From Deinococcus alpinitundrae (lineage in GTDB: Bacteria; Deinococcota; Deinococci; Deinococcales; Deinococcaceae): 64,000 nucleotides of DNA. The DNA lies in contig NZ_WXZL01000008.1 of the NCBI RefSeq assembly GCF_009982895.1, positions 62,001-126,000 on the forward strand. Direction: 5' to 3'. Under the pieces are notes generated by a model that made no database searches, was not told the DNA's origin, and worked only from the letters and a program-made list of their open reading frames with translations. Below, piece by piece: positions 43,054-52,973 of this stretch (the stretch's first letter is position 1; every line of letters starts with the position of its first letter). Position numbers and translations under genes: made by a program.

Positions 43054-44204
43054 CAGCCCTTCCGCCACACCACACGGTTGACGTAATCCGTGTAACTGAT
43101 CAGAATCCTCAGCACCTTTTCTGAGACATTGGGCATGCTGTAATCAGACACCTGCCGCAGTAACCGCTGATTGCCGTGAGGCTGGTCTTCTAGAATGTTT
43201 AGCCCCTGCATGATCCGCTCTGGCGACAGGCCTACCATCATTACGCTCGCCTCCTCCATGCCCTCGGGTCGCTCGTGGGCCTCGCGGATGTTGAGGGCTG
43301 GGAAGTTGAGAATGCTCGACTCCTCAGTGATGGTGCCGCTGTCTGATAGTACTGCGCGGGCGTGCATTTGCAAATGAACGTAATCGTGAAAGCCCAACGG
43401 CTTAAGCAGTTCTACATTTGGATGGAAGGTGATGGCCCGTGCGTCAATACGCTTTTGCGTGCGTGGATGTGTGGTAACGATCACGCGTTGACCGTAGTTC
43501 TGGGCAATAGTATTCAACGACAGCGCCAGATTGTCCAAATTGATATCCGAATCAATATTTTCTTCTCGGTGGGCGCTGACTACGAAATACTGCCCAGCAT
43601 TCAGCTCCAAGCGCATTAATACGTTAGATGCCTCAATTTGCGGCAGGTAATGGGTCAGCACTTCGAACATCGGGCTGCCAGTCTTGATGATGCGGTCAGG
43701 TGGCAAGCCTTCGCGCAGCAGATATTCGCGGGCGATATCGCTGTAGGTCAGGTTGATATCGCTGGTGTGATCTACAATTTTGCGGTTGGTTTCTTCTGGT
43801 ACACGCTGATCGAAACAGCGGTTGCCCGCCTCCATATGGAAGATAGGCACCCTGCGGCGTTTCGCAGGAATGGCTGACAGACAACTGTTTGTGTCGCCCA
43901 AAATCAGCATCGCATCAGGTTGTTCTTGTGCCAGCACCGCGTCGACTTTAATTAGAATGTGACCGATGGTTTCTGCTGCCGTACCCACTGCCGCGTTCAG
44001 AAAGTGGTCAGGTTTACGAATGGATAGGTCAGAGAAGAAAATCTCGTTGAGCTCATAATCATAGTTCTGGCCTGTGTGCACAATGACGTGTTCAGTGTAG
44101 TCATCCAGCTTTGCCAGGACACGCGATAAGCGAATGATCTCTGGGCGGGTGCCGACTACTGTCATGACCTTAAGTTTTTTAGTTGTCAGTTCTACCTGAC
44201 TCAT
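43053..44204 (-). CDS. fnlC: UDP-HexNAc 2-epimerase of the UDP-L-FucNAc pathway (FnlC/CapG/WbjD type)
   Basis: A 383-residue WecB-fold epimerase. [23 protein letters not shown] near 12, [15 protein letters not shown], the conserved [25 protein letters not shown] near 138 and [21 protein letters not shown] near 290 are family motifs. Position after fnlA and fnlB types identifies it as the last enzyme of UDP-L-FucNAc synthesis (C2 epimerization) rather than WecB for UDP-ManNAc. Overlaps neighbours by one base (TGATG) downstream and four bases upstream, so strongly coupled. Confidence 0.9.
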   Translation of the reverse strand: MSQVELTTKKLKVMTVVGTRPEIIRLSRVLAKLDDYTEHVIVHTGQNYDYELNEIFFSDLSIRKPDHFLNAAVGTAAETIGHILIKVDAVLAQEQPDAMLILGDTNSCLSAIPAKRRRVPIFHMEAGNRCFDQRVPEETNRKIVDHTSDINLTYSDIAREYLLREGLPPDRIIKTGSPMFEVLTHYLPQIEASNVLMRLELNAGQYFVVSAHREENIDSDINLDNLALSLNTIAQNYGQRVIVTTHPRTQKRIDARAITFHPNVELLKPLGFHDYVHLQMHARAVLSDSGTITEESSILNFPALNIREAHERPEGMEEASVMMVGLSPERIMQGLNILEDQPHGNQRLLRQVSDYSMPNVSEKVLRILISYTDYVNRVVWRKG

Positions 44205-45316
44205 GTGCGTTCTACCAGTTCTGCTACCGTGTCGGGCTGGGCTGGGTCAAACAGTTCATGAGTCCAGAATAAAGTCGTCAGGATGCCGTCCCCGATGTTG
44301 GTAATGTTATGGGTATGCAGCGTGGGAATGTCTACGTAACTAGGCCGCTCGCCCGACACTCTGAAAGTCTGCACCTCGCTCCTGAAGAGGTGACGCAGTT
44401 TAATCTCGGCTTCGCCGCCGATGACCAGGAATCGCTCAACTTTTTGAGTGTGATAATGATTGCCGCGTGTGATACCTGGATAGGTGGTGGATATGAAACT
44501 CTGCCCACCGTTGGGACTCTTGACCGCCTCAAATAAACTGCCACGCGGGTCAGTGTGCAATGTCAGCGCCACCGGATAATGCTCTGGATACAGATAAGAG
44601 CGGTAGGTGTTGAACAGATCGCGCCGGATGTCCTCGCGCAGATCGGGAATGATGTGCTGAGCGTATAGATCGCGCAGACCGCTCAAGATGTCCAGTAGAC
44701 TGTATACGGTCATGTCTTGACCCTGAATCCGTACGTCACCTATCACTCCTTTGCGAAACAAAGTCTCGAAGTGTCGAGCCACTGCCTGAGCATGAATTTG
44801 TTCAATGGGAGAATCGGTGTGAGGTGTCGGCACCTCCCCTGTAGACAGTTGGTGACAGAAGGTGGATACCACCGAGTTGTAGTATGGTTTGCCGCCTTCA
44901 CCGAAGACGCCTGGCAGAATGACATTGGTAAATCGCCCCCCGCTACCCTCTGCCCATTCTGAGAGCAGTGCGGCCGCCTCGCGCTTAGACGTGCCGTAAG
45001 CCGTATCACGCTCGATGTGGGTGGATGACGAAAACAGAATATGCGCCCGGCTGCTGTTCGTTTCCAGCGCCGTGATCAGTTGCCGGGTCAGGTCGAGGTT
45101 GGTCTGGGCGACTAGCGAATCTTCACCCCGATTCATTCCCGCCAGATGAAGAATCACATCGCAGCCATTCACGAACTCAGGCAGGACACCTGCGTCGAAT
45201 GTTTGGCGATCTGCCGCCCGGACCTCAATATCGCCTAGGCCGTAAAGGTAGGCGCGGATATGGGTGCCCAGCATCCCTGCCGCTCCAGTGATGCCGACCT
45301 TCACTTGGCCCGCCAT
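44201..45316 (-). CDS. fnlB: UDP-2-acetamido-2,6-dideoxy-hexulose reductase (CapF/FnlB/WbjC type)
   Basis: A 371-residue bifunctional enzyme of UDP-L-FucNAc synthesis. The N-terminal SDR domain opens with [18 protein letters not shown] and has [24 protein letters not shown] (YxxxK); from about residue 250 a cupin domain follows ([27 protein letters not shown], metal-binding His residues), exactly the CapF layout in which the cupin epimerizes C3 and the SDR reduces C4. It overlaps the end of fnlA by 16 bases. Confidence 0.92.
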   Translation of the reverse strand: MAGQVKVGITGAAGMLGTHIRAYLYGLGDIEVRAADRQTFDAGVLPEFVNGCDVILHLAGMNRGEDSLVAQTNLDLTRQLITALETNSSRAHILFSSSTHIERDTAYGTSKREAAALLSEWAEGSGGRFTNVILPGVFGEGGKPYYNSVVSTFCHQLSTGEVPTPHTDSPIEQIHAQAVARHFETLFRKGVIGDVRIQGQDMTVYSLLDILSGLRDLYAQHIIPDLREDIRRDLFNTYRSYLYPEHYPVALTLHTDPRGSLFEAVKSPNGGQSFISTTYPGITRGNHYHTQKVERFLVIGGEAEIKLRHLFRSEVQTFRVSGERPSYVDIPTLHTHNITNIGDGILTTLFWTHELFDPAQPDTVAELVERT

Positions 45317-46338
45317 ACGGTCAGTTCGCGCTGAACATCTGGTAAGGCCATCAACAGTTGCTCTACTTCGGGCACACTCAGGCGTTGGGTGTTGTGTGAA
45401 GTGTAATCCTCTAGAGACGCTTCCTCCGGGCGGCCCTCGGTGAAGTACTTGGCATAGTTGAGGTCGCGGTCATCCATGCGGACACGCAAATAATCGCCCA
45501 TATCCTCTGCCTTGGCAATCTCGCCTGCTGTCGCCAGTGTCTCGTAAGTTTTTTCGGCATGCCGCGTGCCGATAACCTGTACCGGCACATCAGACATGAA
45601 TAGGTTGGTTAGCGCCTGAGCCAGATCGGCCACTGTGCAGGCAGGCGCTTTGCGGACGAAAATGTCGCCCTGCGCCGCGTTCTCGAAGGCGAATAGCACC
45701 AGATCAATGGCGCTTCTGAGAGACAGCAGAAACCGGGTCATCTGCGGGTCGGTGACCGTCAGAGCCTGACCGCGTTTGATCTGATCAATAAATAATGGAA
45801 TGACTGAGCCACGCGAATACATGACGTTACCGTAGCGCACACTGGAAATTACGGTGTCACTCTCGCCCAGCCGTCGCGCTGCCGCCGTCGCTACCTTTTC
45901 CATCATGCCCTTGCTCATGCCCATTGCGTTGACCGGGAACACCGCTTTATCGGTACTGAGGCACACAAGTGACTTGACCCTGTGGGCAATGGCCGACTCG
46001 ACCACGTTGTGGCTGCCCACGATGTTGGTGAGGACTGCTTGCATAGGGAAGAACTCGCATGACGGCACTTGTTTGAGCGCTGCTGCGTGAAAAGCCAGAT
46101 CGACGCCCTCCATCACCTCATCCACGCTGCTGCGGTCGCGCACATCGCCAATATAGAACTTGACTTTGGGATTATTAAGGCGCACACGCATCTGCTCCTG
46201 CTTGAGTTCGTCGCGGCTAAAGATGCGGATTTCGCGAACCTCAGAGTTCTTGACCAACTGGAGGAGTTCATTGCCGAATGAACCGGTACCTCCGGTGATA
46301 AGGATAATTTGATCGTTTACCTTAGCTGTATCGGTCAT
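45301..46338 (-). CDS. fnlA: UDP-GlcNAc 4,6-dehydratase/5-epimerase (CapE/FnlA/WbjB type)
   Basis: First enzyme of UDP-L-FucNAc synthesis, 345 residues, soluble. ILITGGTGSFGNELLQLV (12-29) binds the nucleotide; VCLSTDKAVFPVNAMGMSKGMMEK holds the SxxxMxxxK variant active site typical of inverting 4,6-dehydratases. RYGNVMYSRGSVIPLFIDQI follows, as in CapE. It overlaps the wzy-like gene by 17 bases. Base composition here is back to GC-rich, unlike the next four genes upstream in the operon. Confidence 0.92.
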   Translation of the reverse strand: MTDTAKVNDQIILITGGTGSFGNELLQLVKNSEVREIRIFSRDELKQEQMRVRLNNPKVKFYIGDVRDRSSVDEVMEGVDLAFHAAALKQVPSCEFFPMQAVLTNIVGSHNVVESAIAHRVKSLVCLSTDKAVFPVNAMGMSKGMMEKVATAAARRLGESDTVISSVRYGNVMYSRGSVIPLFIDQIKRGQALTVTDPQMTRFLLSLRSAIDLVLFAFENAAQGDIFVRKAPACTVADLAQALTNLFMSDVPVQVIGTRHAEKTYETLATAGEIAKAEDMGDYLRVRMDDRDLNYAKYFTEGRPEEASLEDYTSHNTQRLSVPEVEQLLMALPDVQRELTVWRAK

Positions 46339-47614
46339 TTAGTCTCGCTCCTACTATGTATAGAAAGATGTATGCAACTAAGCCAGTATTGAACAAAATC
46401 GATGGACCTTCTGCTACCCATAATCCAAAAGTAACAAATATACCAGCTGCTGCAAAGCACTGAATTGAATTAATATATCCCTTCTTCATTAAGAGGAAAT
46501 ATATTAACTGGTAGGATATGCCCAAAGTGATTGGGAGAATTACTGTGCCTGCTATACCAAAATTGTAATAAGTAGAACCCCATAGACCTACTGGCGCAGT
46601 GCCTCTTGTAGTGCCGTATATAGTAGCAAAAATCTGATTTGATAGGTCGCTCCCGCCGCTTCCAGGGAGTAGACCTGTCAGACCTAGTAGCCACTCGCTC
46701 CCATTTCGGACTGTCAAACTAGATACGTACCTGAATCCGGCAACAGCAGAAAACTGATTGTCATAGAAAACTCGATCTGAAAACTCTCCTAAAAGAGCGA
46801 ATAGGGCACTAAGTGGATTGTCTTCTATGTTTGACTGAGTTCCTTTTCTATTAAGTATTAGAGTTGAAATCAGTAGAATAGGCAAGGCAAGTACTAATGC
46901 TCTGGCGCTGATTTTAATTAGATTTTGTCTATTTCTATAGATCAAATAGACAATTGTTGTTAAAGCGAAAGAGATAAAAGCTCCCCGTTGCCCTGTACCC
47001 AAGATGCCTATTAATAGGATGGTAATCATTATAGGTATAAATATTTTTCTATTACGAGTGCGATTCAATAACATCTGGCCAATAATTAATACTGTAGTTG
47101 CAGGTAAGAATATGTTTTTGAATTGATTGACGTATCCTGGGAATAAATATCTAGATCCAGAATAGGAATCCAGCCGCAATGTCGCTATATCCTCTTGTGT
47201 GCCAGAAAGTATAGAGGAAATCCCTAAGGTAAAAACATTATATCCGATAGTAAAATAGTATAAAAAGGTAATTATTACCGAAATCATCCAAAGATAGTAA
47301 ATAAATTTCGGCAATCTGGTATCTATGATCTTTGTTTGATTGATTTTTCCTCTGAATCCATACAAAATTGTGAAAGTAAGAAAGCTAGATACCATGAATA
47401 TTACTAAAGTATACGAAAGAATAGATGAATAATCTCGATCGATGTAAGAATGAGGATCTAGGATTAAAAGCGTGCCATACATCATTATAAAATTAGTGAT
47501 TATGAATATATTATCTATTGAAGCAACCCCAAGCTTTGCAACAACTAATCTATAGTACAGAATATAGACAGCTACGGTCGGTATTATGCTTATGAGCATA
47601 AGTAATCTCGACAA
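46322..47614 (-). CDS. wzy: Wzy-like polysaccharide polymerase (oligosaccharide repeat unit polymerase)
   Basis: A 430-residue protein with about eleven membrane segments and little sequence signature, as usual for Wzy, which polymerizes lipid-linked repeat units on the outer face of the inner membrane. A periplasmic segment around residues 255-330 (RVFYDNQFSAVAGFRYVSS, GLTGLLPGSGG) precedes the last segments. Assignment rests on topology plus the absence of another polymerase between wzx and the sugar genes. TTG at 47614 is the listed start; an ATG five codons later is possible. Strongly AT-rich, unlike most of the window. Confidence 0.75.
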   Translation of the reverse strand: MSRLLMLISIIPTVAVYILYYRLVVAKLGVASIDNIFIITNFIMMYGTLLILDPHSYIDRDYSSILSYTLVIFMVSSFLTFTILYGFRGKINQTKIIDTRLPKFIYYLWMISVIITFLYYFTIGYNVFTLGISSILSGTQEDIATLRLDSYSGSRYLFPGYVNQFKNIFLPATTVLIIGQMLLNRTRNRKIFIPIMITILLIGILGTGQRGAFISFALTTIVYLIYRNRQNLIKISARALVLALPILLISTLILNRKGTQSNIEDNPLSALFALLGEFSDRVFYDNQFSAVAGFRYVSSLTVRNGSEWLLGLTGLLPGSGGSDLSNQIFATIYGTTRGTAPVGLWGSTYYNFGIAGTVILPITLGISYQLIYFLLMKKGYINSIQCFAAAGIFVTFGLWVAEGPSILFNTGLVAYIFLYIVGARLNDRYS

Positions 47615-47635
47615 TTGGACTCTAAAGAGAAGTGC

Positions 47636-48754
47636 CTATACATAACTATTATCGACAAAGAATTCTTCTAGTATTTCGCGCATCCTATCCTCCCAGTCTA
47701 GTTGATTATAGGCACTCATTTTCTCTTCGGCCTCAGTCAAGAGTCTAGGATTGGCGATTAAAGTATTTATCAGAGGAAGTAGAGATTTATTCTCATAAGG
47801 ACAAGAAAAACAAATTCCACTATCAATGTATTCTTTTGCTGTTTGCACTTCATTATTGACGAGAAAAGGTGTCGAAGTTGCTATGCAGTCCCCCCATTTA
47901 TTGGGTTCGGCTAGACGATTTATTTCTATTGAGGGATCATACAAAGTCAAAACTAGATTTGAGCGAAAGTACTGCGCAAGTGATTCATAATTTGAAAGCT
48001 CTCCTAAATACTCAACACTGGGAAGCTTGACCATCTCTCTAGCCTCCTCGGAGATTAGTTTGCCTGCGACAATAATTCGTGATTTGTCTGCATCAATATA
48101 TTTTGCAATATGGTAGATTTTATCTATCCCTCTCGGTAATGTAAGTAGACCATTTACATATATCGTAAACTTTCCATCTCTATCGTAATTCTCCTTTCTT
48201 GATAACTCCTTCGCTCTAGCTACTGTCTTTTTAGTCGGCAAATTTGGCAGAAATCTTAGATTTTTATCTGCTTTCATCCATCTAAATTTCGAAGGAACTA
48301 TATGAATTTTCGCTCTCGATGCTATTAAATTTTCAAAACATTCAATTATATACTTTAGCGGCTTGGGCCATTTGTGACTTTTCGAAAAATTATCGTTATT
48401 GTCGAAAATATACTCAATTTTACGACTCCTCGACATTAAGGCCAAAGGAATTGACGAAATAAATCCTATAGCGTAAAATCTCTCGCCCTTTGTGGAAAAA
48501 AGAGCGCTTGTGACTTTTAGAAAGAATATAATATAATATAATATGAGGGTCTTATTGGAATATCCACCGCCAACTAGTAATACTCGTGGGTGTATATTAT
48601 TGCTGTGATATTTTTGTTCCCTTTGCTCTCGTAGCCAACACCAATGCTCCACCTCTACGTTTAAAGCATCAAGAGCATCTAGCAATTTTGCCATTCTCGG
48701 TACACTCTCTATGTCAGAAAATGGCGTTATGATTTTTATTTTATTTACTCCCAT
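47636..48754 (-). CDS. Glycosyltransferase of the polysaccharide locus (GT-B fold)
   Basis: A 372-residue protein whose plan fits a GT4-like GT-B transferase: a Rossmann-like N-half (KIITPFSDIESVPRMAKLLDAL, FDNNDNFSKSHKWPK) and a C-half with KFTIYVNGLLTLPRGIDKI near 200, SRIIVAGKL, VEYLGELSNYESLAQYFRSNLVLTLYDPSIEINRLAEPNKWGDCIATSTPFLVNN (the E-x7-E-like donor region). The sugar is unknown; it may add ManNAcA or a further unit. AT-rich, with rare Deinococcus codons such as ATA and AGA throughout, a sign of transfer. Confidence 0.75.
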   Translation of the reverse strand: MGVNKIKIITPFSDIESVPRMAKLLDALDALNVEVEHWCWLREQREQKYHSNNIHPRVLLVGGGYSNKTLILYYIIFFLKVTSALFSTKGERFYAIGFISSIPLALMSRSRKIEYIFDNNDNFSKSHKWPKPLKYIIECFENLIASRAKIHIVPSKFRWMKADKNLRFLPNLPTKKTVARAKELSRKENYDRDGKFTIYVNGLLTLPRGIDKIYHIAKYIDADKSRIIVAGKLISEEAREMVKLPSVEYLGELSNYESLAQYFRSNLVLTLYDPSIEINRLAEPNKWGDCIATSTPFLVNNEVQTAKEYIDSGICFSCPYENKSLLPLINTLIANPRLLTEAEEKMSAYNQLDWEDRMREILEEFFVDNSYV

Positions 48755-48779
48755 TTCAGTACCTCTTGTTCACTAAGTC

Positions 48780-50063
48780 TCATATAGTATTGCGTTCCAA
48801 ACTCTTGATCGAGTAGCGATTTAGAATATAGAAAATAAGATAGTGAAATGTCAAGATTCCACTTATAACTGATACAGCGACTATATCGTTTTGTTTCGAT
48901 GCGTATGATATATAAATTCCAAGAATAGTGAAGAATGTCCTTGATATATCGGCAATTAACTGTAGGTCCTGTCTACCAACTAGATTTGCCGTTGAGGAAA
49001 CTGGCGAAATCAAGATTTGACTGGCAAAAGCGAAGGATAGGATAGATGTATAAATTCCCACCCTCTGCCAAGCTTCTCCAAACACAAAGGGAAACAGATA
49101 TGGCGCAATGAATCCCAAAATTACAATAAGAAATACAATAGGTAAAGTGCGTTTGATGGTTCTACTGAACAATACATCCAATTCCCTATAGGAATTTTTA
49201 CTTATGAGAACGGCCGCTTCTCCAGCGTAAACTTGTGAAACCGCACCGCCAATAACGGTCATAGGAGTTCCAATGACACGCTGAGCGAGGGCAAACCAAC
49301 CTGCAACATGGGAGCCATACAAAAACGCTAATAAAATTGGTGGGACAAGGAGGGAGCTACTGTTTAAAAGAGAAGCAGGCATAGCTAAAAGAGGAAATCT
49401 TCTATAGAAATGGGCAGAGTATCTCAAGTTTGATATTTCAAGTTTGTAATCTACCGGCTTGGATTGCGTATATGATCTCCATAAATTATTTGTTCCCATG
49501 AATTGACCCATAAATTGTCCCAGTATTAAGCCAAACGGCTTTAATCCTAAAAACCCAGAAATTACTTGTATTAATGCACTGATAGCACCTTGATAAAGCC
49601 TGGTAGTAGCTATTGATGAGAAATTTTGATTTCTTACTGCCCAACTCGAGAGACTTTGATAAAATCCACTCGTTAGGATGCCAAACGGGATAATCCAAAA
49701 AAACTGCGCGAAAGGAGCCAACTTTAGGTTGATAAGAGGCACCGACTTAATAGCAATGATCACAACACTACTAAAAATTGCGCTAAAGATAGCAGCTACT
49801 AGGGATAAATTTAAAACATCTGTAGCAACTTTTTCTTCCTTTGGAAGTAATATAGCTTGATCATATCGCAAGGACGATATTATAGAGGTAAGACCCAAAA
49901 TCGATATATATACAGAGAGAACACCGAAATCTGCGGGAGAATAAAGACGAGTGAGTAAGGGCGAGACGGCTACAAGAATAAGTTGTCCAGATGCTGTACC
50001 CCCGACAAGTATCAGCGTATTTTTTGCGAATCTATTATTTTCAATTTTGCGCATTAAATTCAT
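48780..50063 (-). CDS. wzx: Wzx-type O-unit flippase
   Basis: A 427-residue polysaccharide transporter (MATE/PST superfamily) with about twelve membrane segments, moving the undecaprenyl-linked unit across the inner membrane. FAKNTLILVGGTASGQLILVAVSPLLTRLYSPADFGVLSVY near the start is the classic PST signature. I choose ATG at 50063 (MNLMRKIENN), seven bases after the wecC stop; an ATG 20 codons upstream would overlap wecC. AT-rich like its neighbours. Confidence 0.87.
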   Translation of the reverse strand: MNLMRKIENNRFAKNTLILVGGTASGQLILVAVSPLLTRLYSPADFGVLSVYISILGLTSIISSLRYDQAILLPKEEKVATDVLNLSLVAAIFSAIFSSVVIIAIKSVPLINLKLAPFAQFFWIIPFGILTSGFYQSLSSWAVRNQNFSSIATTRLYQGAISALIQVISGFLGLKPFGLILGQFMGQFMGTNNLWRSYTQSKPVDYKLEISNLRYSAHFYRRFPLLAMPASLLNSSSLLVPPILLAFLYGSHVAGWFALAQRVIGTPMTVIGGAVSQVYAGEAAVLISKNSYRELDVLFSRTIKRTLPIVFLIVILGFIAPYLFPFVFGEAWQRVGIYTSILSFAFASQILISPVSSTANLVGRQDLQLIADISRTFFTILGIYISYASKQNDIVAVSVISGILTFHYLIFYILNRYSIKSLERNTI

Positions 50064-50070
50064 GTGTTGA

Positions 50071-51357
50071 TCATAGTTCAACTGACTGCGCTGTTTGTAG
50101 GACAAAATTGTTTTTAACATCAAGGTATTTCTTATCCTTGTCTATAATTAAATTTTCATACTCGTTATGATCGACCAGCTTGACTACTAACTCTGAATTA
50201 TAAATCGCGTCTAAATATTCTGAAGATCTCATGTTTTTTTCAGATGGGTTCTGGGCATGGAAAGATGAAATGAATGGATCAGCAATATATATCGTTGCGT
50301 TGGTGGACCTTGAAAGAATATGAGCGATCTCAACGGCAGGGGATTCACGAAAATCATCTACGTTTGCTTTGTATGTGAGTCCGAGTAAAGCTACTGACTC
50401 AATTTTATTTTCGTTTATAATCGCGAGTATTTTTTGGCTAATTTCATTAGGTTTAGCATCGTTAATTTGTCTTGCTCTCCGAATCAACTGTGACTCTACA
50501 GGAGCAGCATCGACAATAAACCACGGATCAACGGGTATGCAGTGGCCGCCGACACCGATGCTGGGAGTATGGATGTTGACCCTCGGATGATGATTAGCTA
50601 ACTCAATAGCCTTAAATACGTCAAAATCCAATCTTTCTGCAATCGCAGCAAATTCATTCGCAAGCGCAATATTGACATCACGGAAAGTATTCTCCATTAG
50701 CTTGCACATTTCAGCTGTAGTCGCCGTTGTCTGTAGAAGCTTGCCTTTTACGAAGCGATTGTAAATTCCCACGGCATATTGCGTTGCCTCTTCGGTTAAT
50801 CCTCCAATGATTCGGTCATTGTTGACTATCTCTTGCAGAATTTTCCCTGGAATAACACGCTCTGGGCAGTGAACAAGATAATAGTCCTTATCCGATTTAA
50901 ATCCTGTCTCACGTTCTATTTGCGGAGCTATTACATCCGCACAAGTACGTGGGGGAATGGTAGACTCAATAATGACAAGATCGCCTTTCCTTAGGATGCT
51001 CGATACCAGTGAAATAGCGGAGACCACATAATCAATATCTGGCGATTTATCCGCGTGGATTGGTGTTGGAACTGCAACGATGTGCACGTCGGCTTCTCTA
51101 GGGTGGATAGAAGCAGACAATCGTCCCGACGCGACACCAGTCTTTACGAGATCTTCCAGTCCATGTTCACTGATGTGGATCTGTCCTCGGTTAATGGTGT
51201 CAACCACTCTCACTACAACATCTACACCGTGAACCCGGAAGCCTGCATCAGCCATTACTGCTGCCGTTGGGAGTCCAATATAACCAAGGCCGAAAATCTG
51301 TACCGAAGGCAATTGTGTACTTACTTCATCCATTTTGATCTCCGCAAGTTCGTTCAC
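50071..51357 (-). CDS. wecC: UDP-N-acetyl-D-mannosamine dehydrogenase (WecC type)
   Basis: Oxidizes UDP-ManNAc to UDP-ManNAcA with NAD. Of 428 residues, IFGLGYIGLPTAAVMADAGF (21-40) binds NAD; VAVPTPIHADKSPDIDYV, TAEMCKLMENTFRDVNIALANE and HHPRVNIHTPSIGVGGHCIPVDPWFIV (catalytic Cys) match WecC better than UDP-glucose dehydrogenases. Two starts each have a GGAG: GTG at 51357, overlapping the upstream TGA, and ATG at 51333; I give the former. No UDP-GlcNAc 2-epimerase for UDP-ManNAc is in the window, so that must lie elsewhere or be shared. Confidence 0.88.
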   Translation of the reverse strand: MNELAEIKMDEVSTQLPSVQIFGLGYIGLPTAAVMADAGFRVHGVDVVVRVVDTINRGQIHISEHGLEDLVKTGVASGRLSASIHPREADVHIVAVPTPIHADKSPDIDYVVSAISLVSSILRKGDLVIIESTIPPRTCADVIAPQIERETGFKSDKDYYLVHCPERVIPGKILQEIVNNDRIIGGLTEEATQYAVGIYNRFVKGKLLQTTATTAEMCKLMENTFRDVNIALANEFAAIAERLDFDVFKAIELANHHPRVNIHTPSIGVGGHCIPVDPWFIVDAAPVESQLIRRARQINDAKPNEISQKILAIINENKIESVALLGLTYKANVDDFRESPAVEIAHILSRSTNATIYIADPFISSFHAQNPSEKNMRSSEYLDAIYNSELVVKLVDHNEYENLIIDKDKKYLDVKNNFVLQTAQSVEL

Positions 51358-52973
51358 TTCTGCTCCGGCTCCGCGTAATTATACCCGTAATAGTAGCTCT
51401 GCTCCGAGCGCGGCACCTTGTTGATTACTGTGCCGAGCAACTTGACGCCATTTTGCTGAGCGATCTGCTGCACCCGCTCCAGTTCGTCCAGACTGGTTTC
51501 GCCCGACTCGACCACCAGCACCACGCCGTCGGTGCTGATCGCCAGCTTGAGGGTCTCGGCCAGCGCCAGAATCGGCGGCGTGTCGACAACCACCAAGTCG
51601 TAACCGCTGGCCCAGCGGTGTAGCAGCGTAGCCAGATCGGGGCGGTTGAGCAGTTGCTGGCCCTGGCGGTTGGCCTGCCCGGCGGGCAGCAGATCGAAGT
51701 TGGGATACGCCGGGTCATGCACCGCGCAGGCGAGGTCCGGGTGCTGCAAGGCGAACGGCAGGGTGGCCTGCGCTGCGCTCAAGTCCGTCTGCGCGCCCGC
51801 CAGCGGCACGAGCTGGGTGCTGGCCATGTTCCAAATCCGGTGCTGGGTAGGGCGGTGCAAATCGGCGTCGATCAGCAGTACCCTGCGGCCTTCCTCGGCG
51901 AAGCTGGCGCTGAGGGTGGCCGCCAGACTGCTCTTGCCCGCACCGGGGCGACTACTGGTGATGGCCAGAATCTTAGTGTTCTCGCCGCCCACACTACTAA
52001 GGTTGATTCGCAAGAAGCCCAACGACTCGTAGAGTCGGCCCGAGCGGCTGGCCCGCACCATGCCTCCGTTCAGGTCGCGCCGACCCAGCAGCGGCACCTG
52101 GCCCAGCAGCGGCAGGCCCAGCGGCATCAGATCGGCGGCGCTGTTGACCCGCCCGCGCAGCGAACTGAGCAGCAGGGTCAGGCCGCTGGCGGCAAACAGT
52201 GTCAGCAGAGCTGCCAATGCCGCGTTGCGAGCAGGCCGGGGCGCGACCGGCGTCACCGGATCGCTGGGATCGGCTCCTGGCGAGAGGGTGCCGCTGGAAG
52301 TCTGCTCCAGCACAGCCACCTGCGAGAGGTTTTGCAGCAGCAGGCCGCGCGCCGCCGTCAGACTCAGGTTGTCAGGGCTGCCCACCGGCACTGTGGCCAG
52401 GCGGGTGTCGAGGGCCTTGAGCTGGGCCTCGATGTTGCGCCGGGCGTTGGTGACGCCGCGCTGGGCACGGGCACCGTCCCAGCCGAGCAGGGCGCTCACC
52501 GTGGCCCCGGACAGCACCTGGGCGGCCCTGGGCGTCCCGGCCTGGGCCACGATCTCGTAGACGCCGCGCTGCTGGGTATCGAGGCGCGAGTTGACCTTGA
52601 TCAGACTGCTGTCGCCGGTGGCCAGGCTGGCCTGCAGCCCTTTCTGAATCTGCTCGGTGGGCTTGGGGCCGAGCTGCGCCGCCGTCACGGTCTGCATGAT
52701 GGCTTTGGTCACGCTGCTGGAGCGCAGGGCTTCGTCGAGTGCACCCTGCGGCAGCGGTGGCGCGGTGACCAGGGTGTTGTTGACCACCTGGTTGCCCGCG
52801 TTGCTGAACAAACTGATGATGCTGCTGCGCGATTCATAGACTGGCGCTTGCGAACGCGACACCAAGTAGGTGCCTGCGCCGATCAGCACCGTCGCCCCCA
52901 GGATCGGCAATAGGCTGCGGCGCAGGGTACTGAATACCTGCAAGAGATTGATGTCGTCGTTGGCCTTGGTCAT
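51354..52973 (-). CDS. Wzz/Wzc-type chain-length regulator fused to BY-kinase
   Basis: A 539-residue protein controlling polysaccharide length and export. Residues 1-250 are the Wzz part: one membrane segment at about 20-38, a long periplasmic coiled region with QAPVYES, and the second segment at about 247-268. The cytoplasmic BY-kinase (about 300-539) has Walker A SSRPGAGKSSLAATL, Walker A' VLLIDADLHRPTQHRIW, Walker B LVVVDTPPIL and the C-terminal tyrosine cluster SYYYGYNY. First gene of the ten-gene operon, high in GC; AGAGG lies before the ATG. Confidence 0.92.
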   Translation of the reverse strand: MTKANDDINLLQVFSTLRRSLLPILGATVLIGAGTYLVSRSQAPVYESRSSIISLFSNAGNQVVNNTLVTAPPLPQGALDEALRSSSVTKAIMQTVTAAQLGPKPTEQIQKGLQASLATGDSSLIKVNSRLDTQQRGVYEIVAQAGTPRAAQVLSGATVSALLGWDGARAQRGVTNARRNIEAQLKALDTRLATVPVGSPDNLSLTAARGLLLQNLSQVAVLEQTSSGTLSPGADPSDPVTPVAPRPARNAALAALLTLFAASGLTLLLSSLRGRVNSAADLMPLGLPLLGQVPLLGRRDLNGGMVRASRSGRLYESLGFLRINLSSVGGENTKILAITSSRPGAGKSSLAATLSASFAEEGRRVLLIDADLHRPTQHRIWNMASTQLVPLAGAQTDLSAAQATLPFALQHPDLACAVHDPAYPNFDLLPAGQANRQGQQLLNRPDLATLLHRWASGYDLVVVDTPPILALAETLKLAISTDGVVLVVESGETSLDELERVQQIAQQNGVKLLGTVINKVPRSEQSYYYGYNYAEPEQK

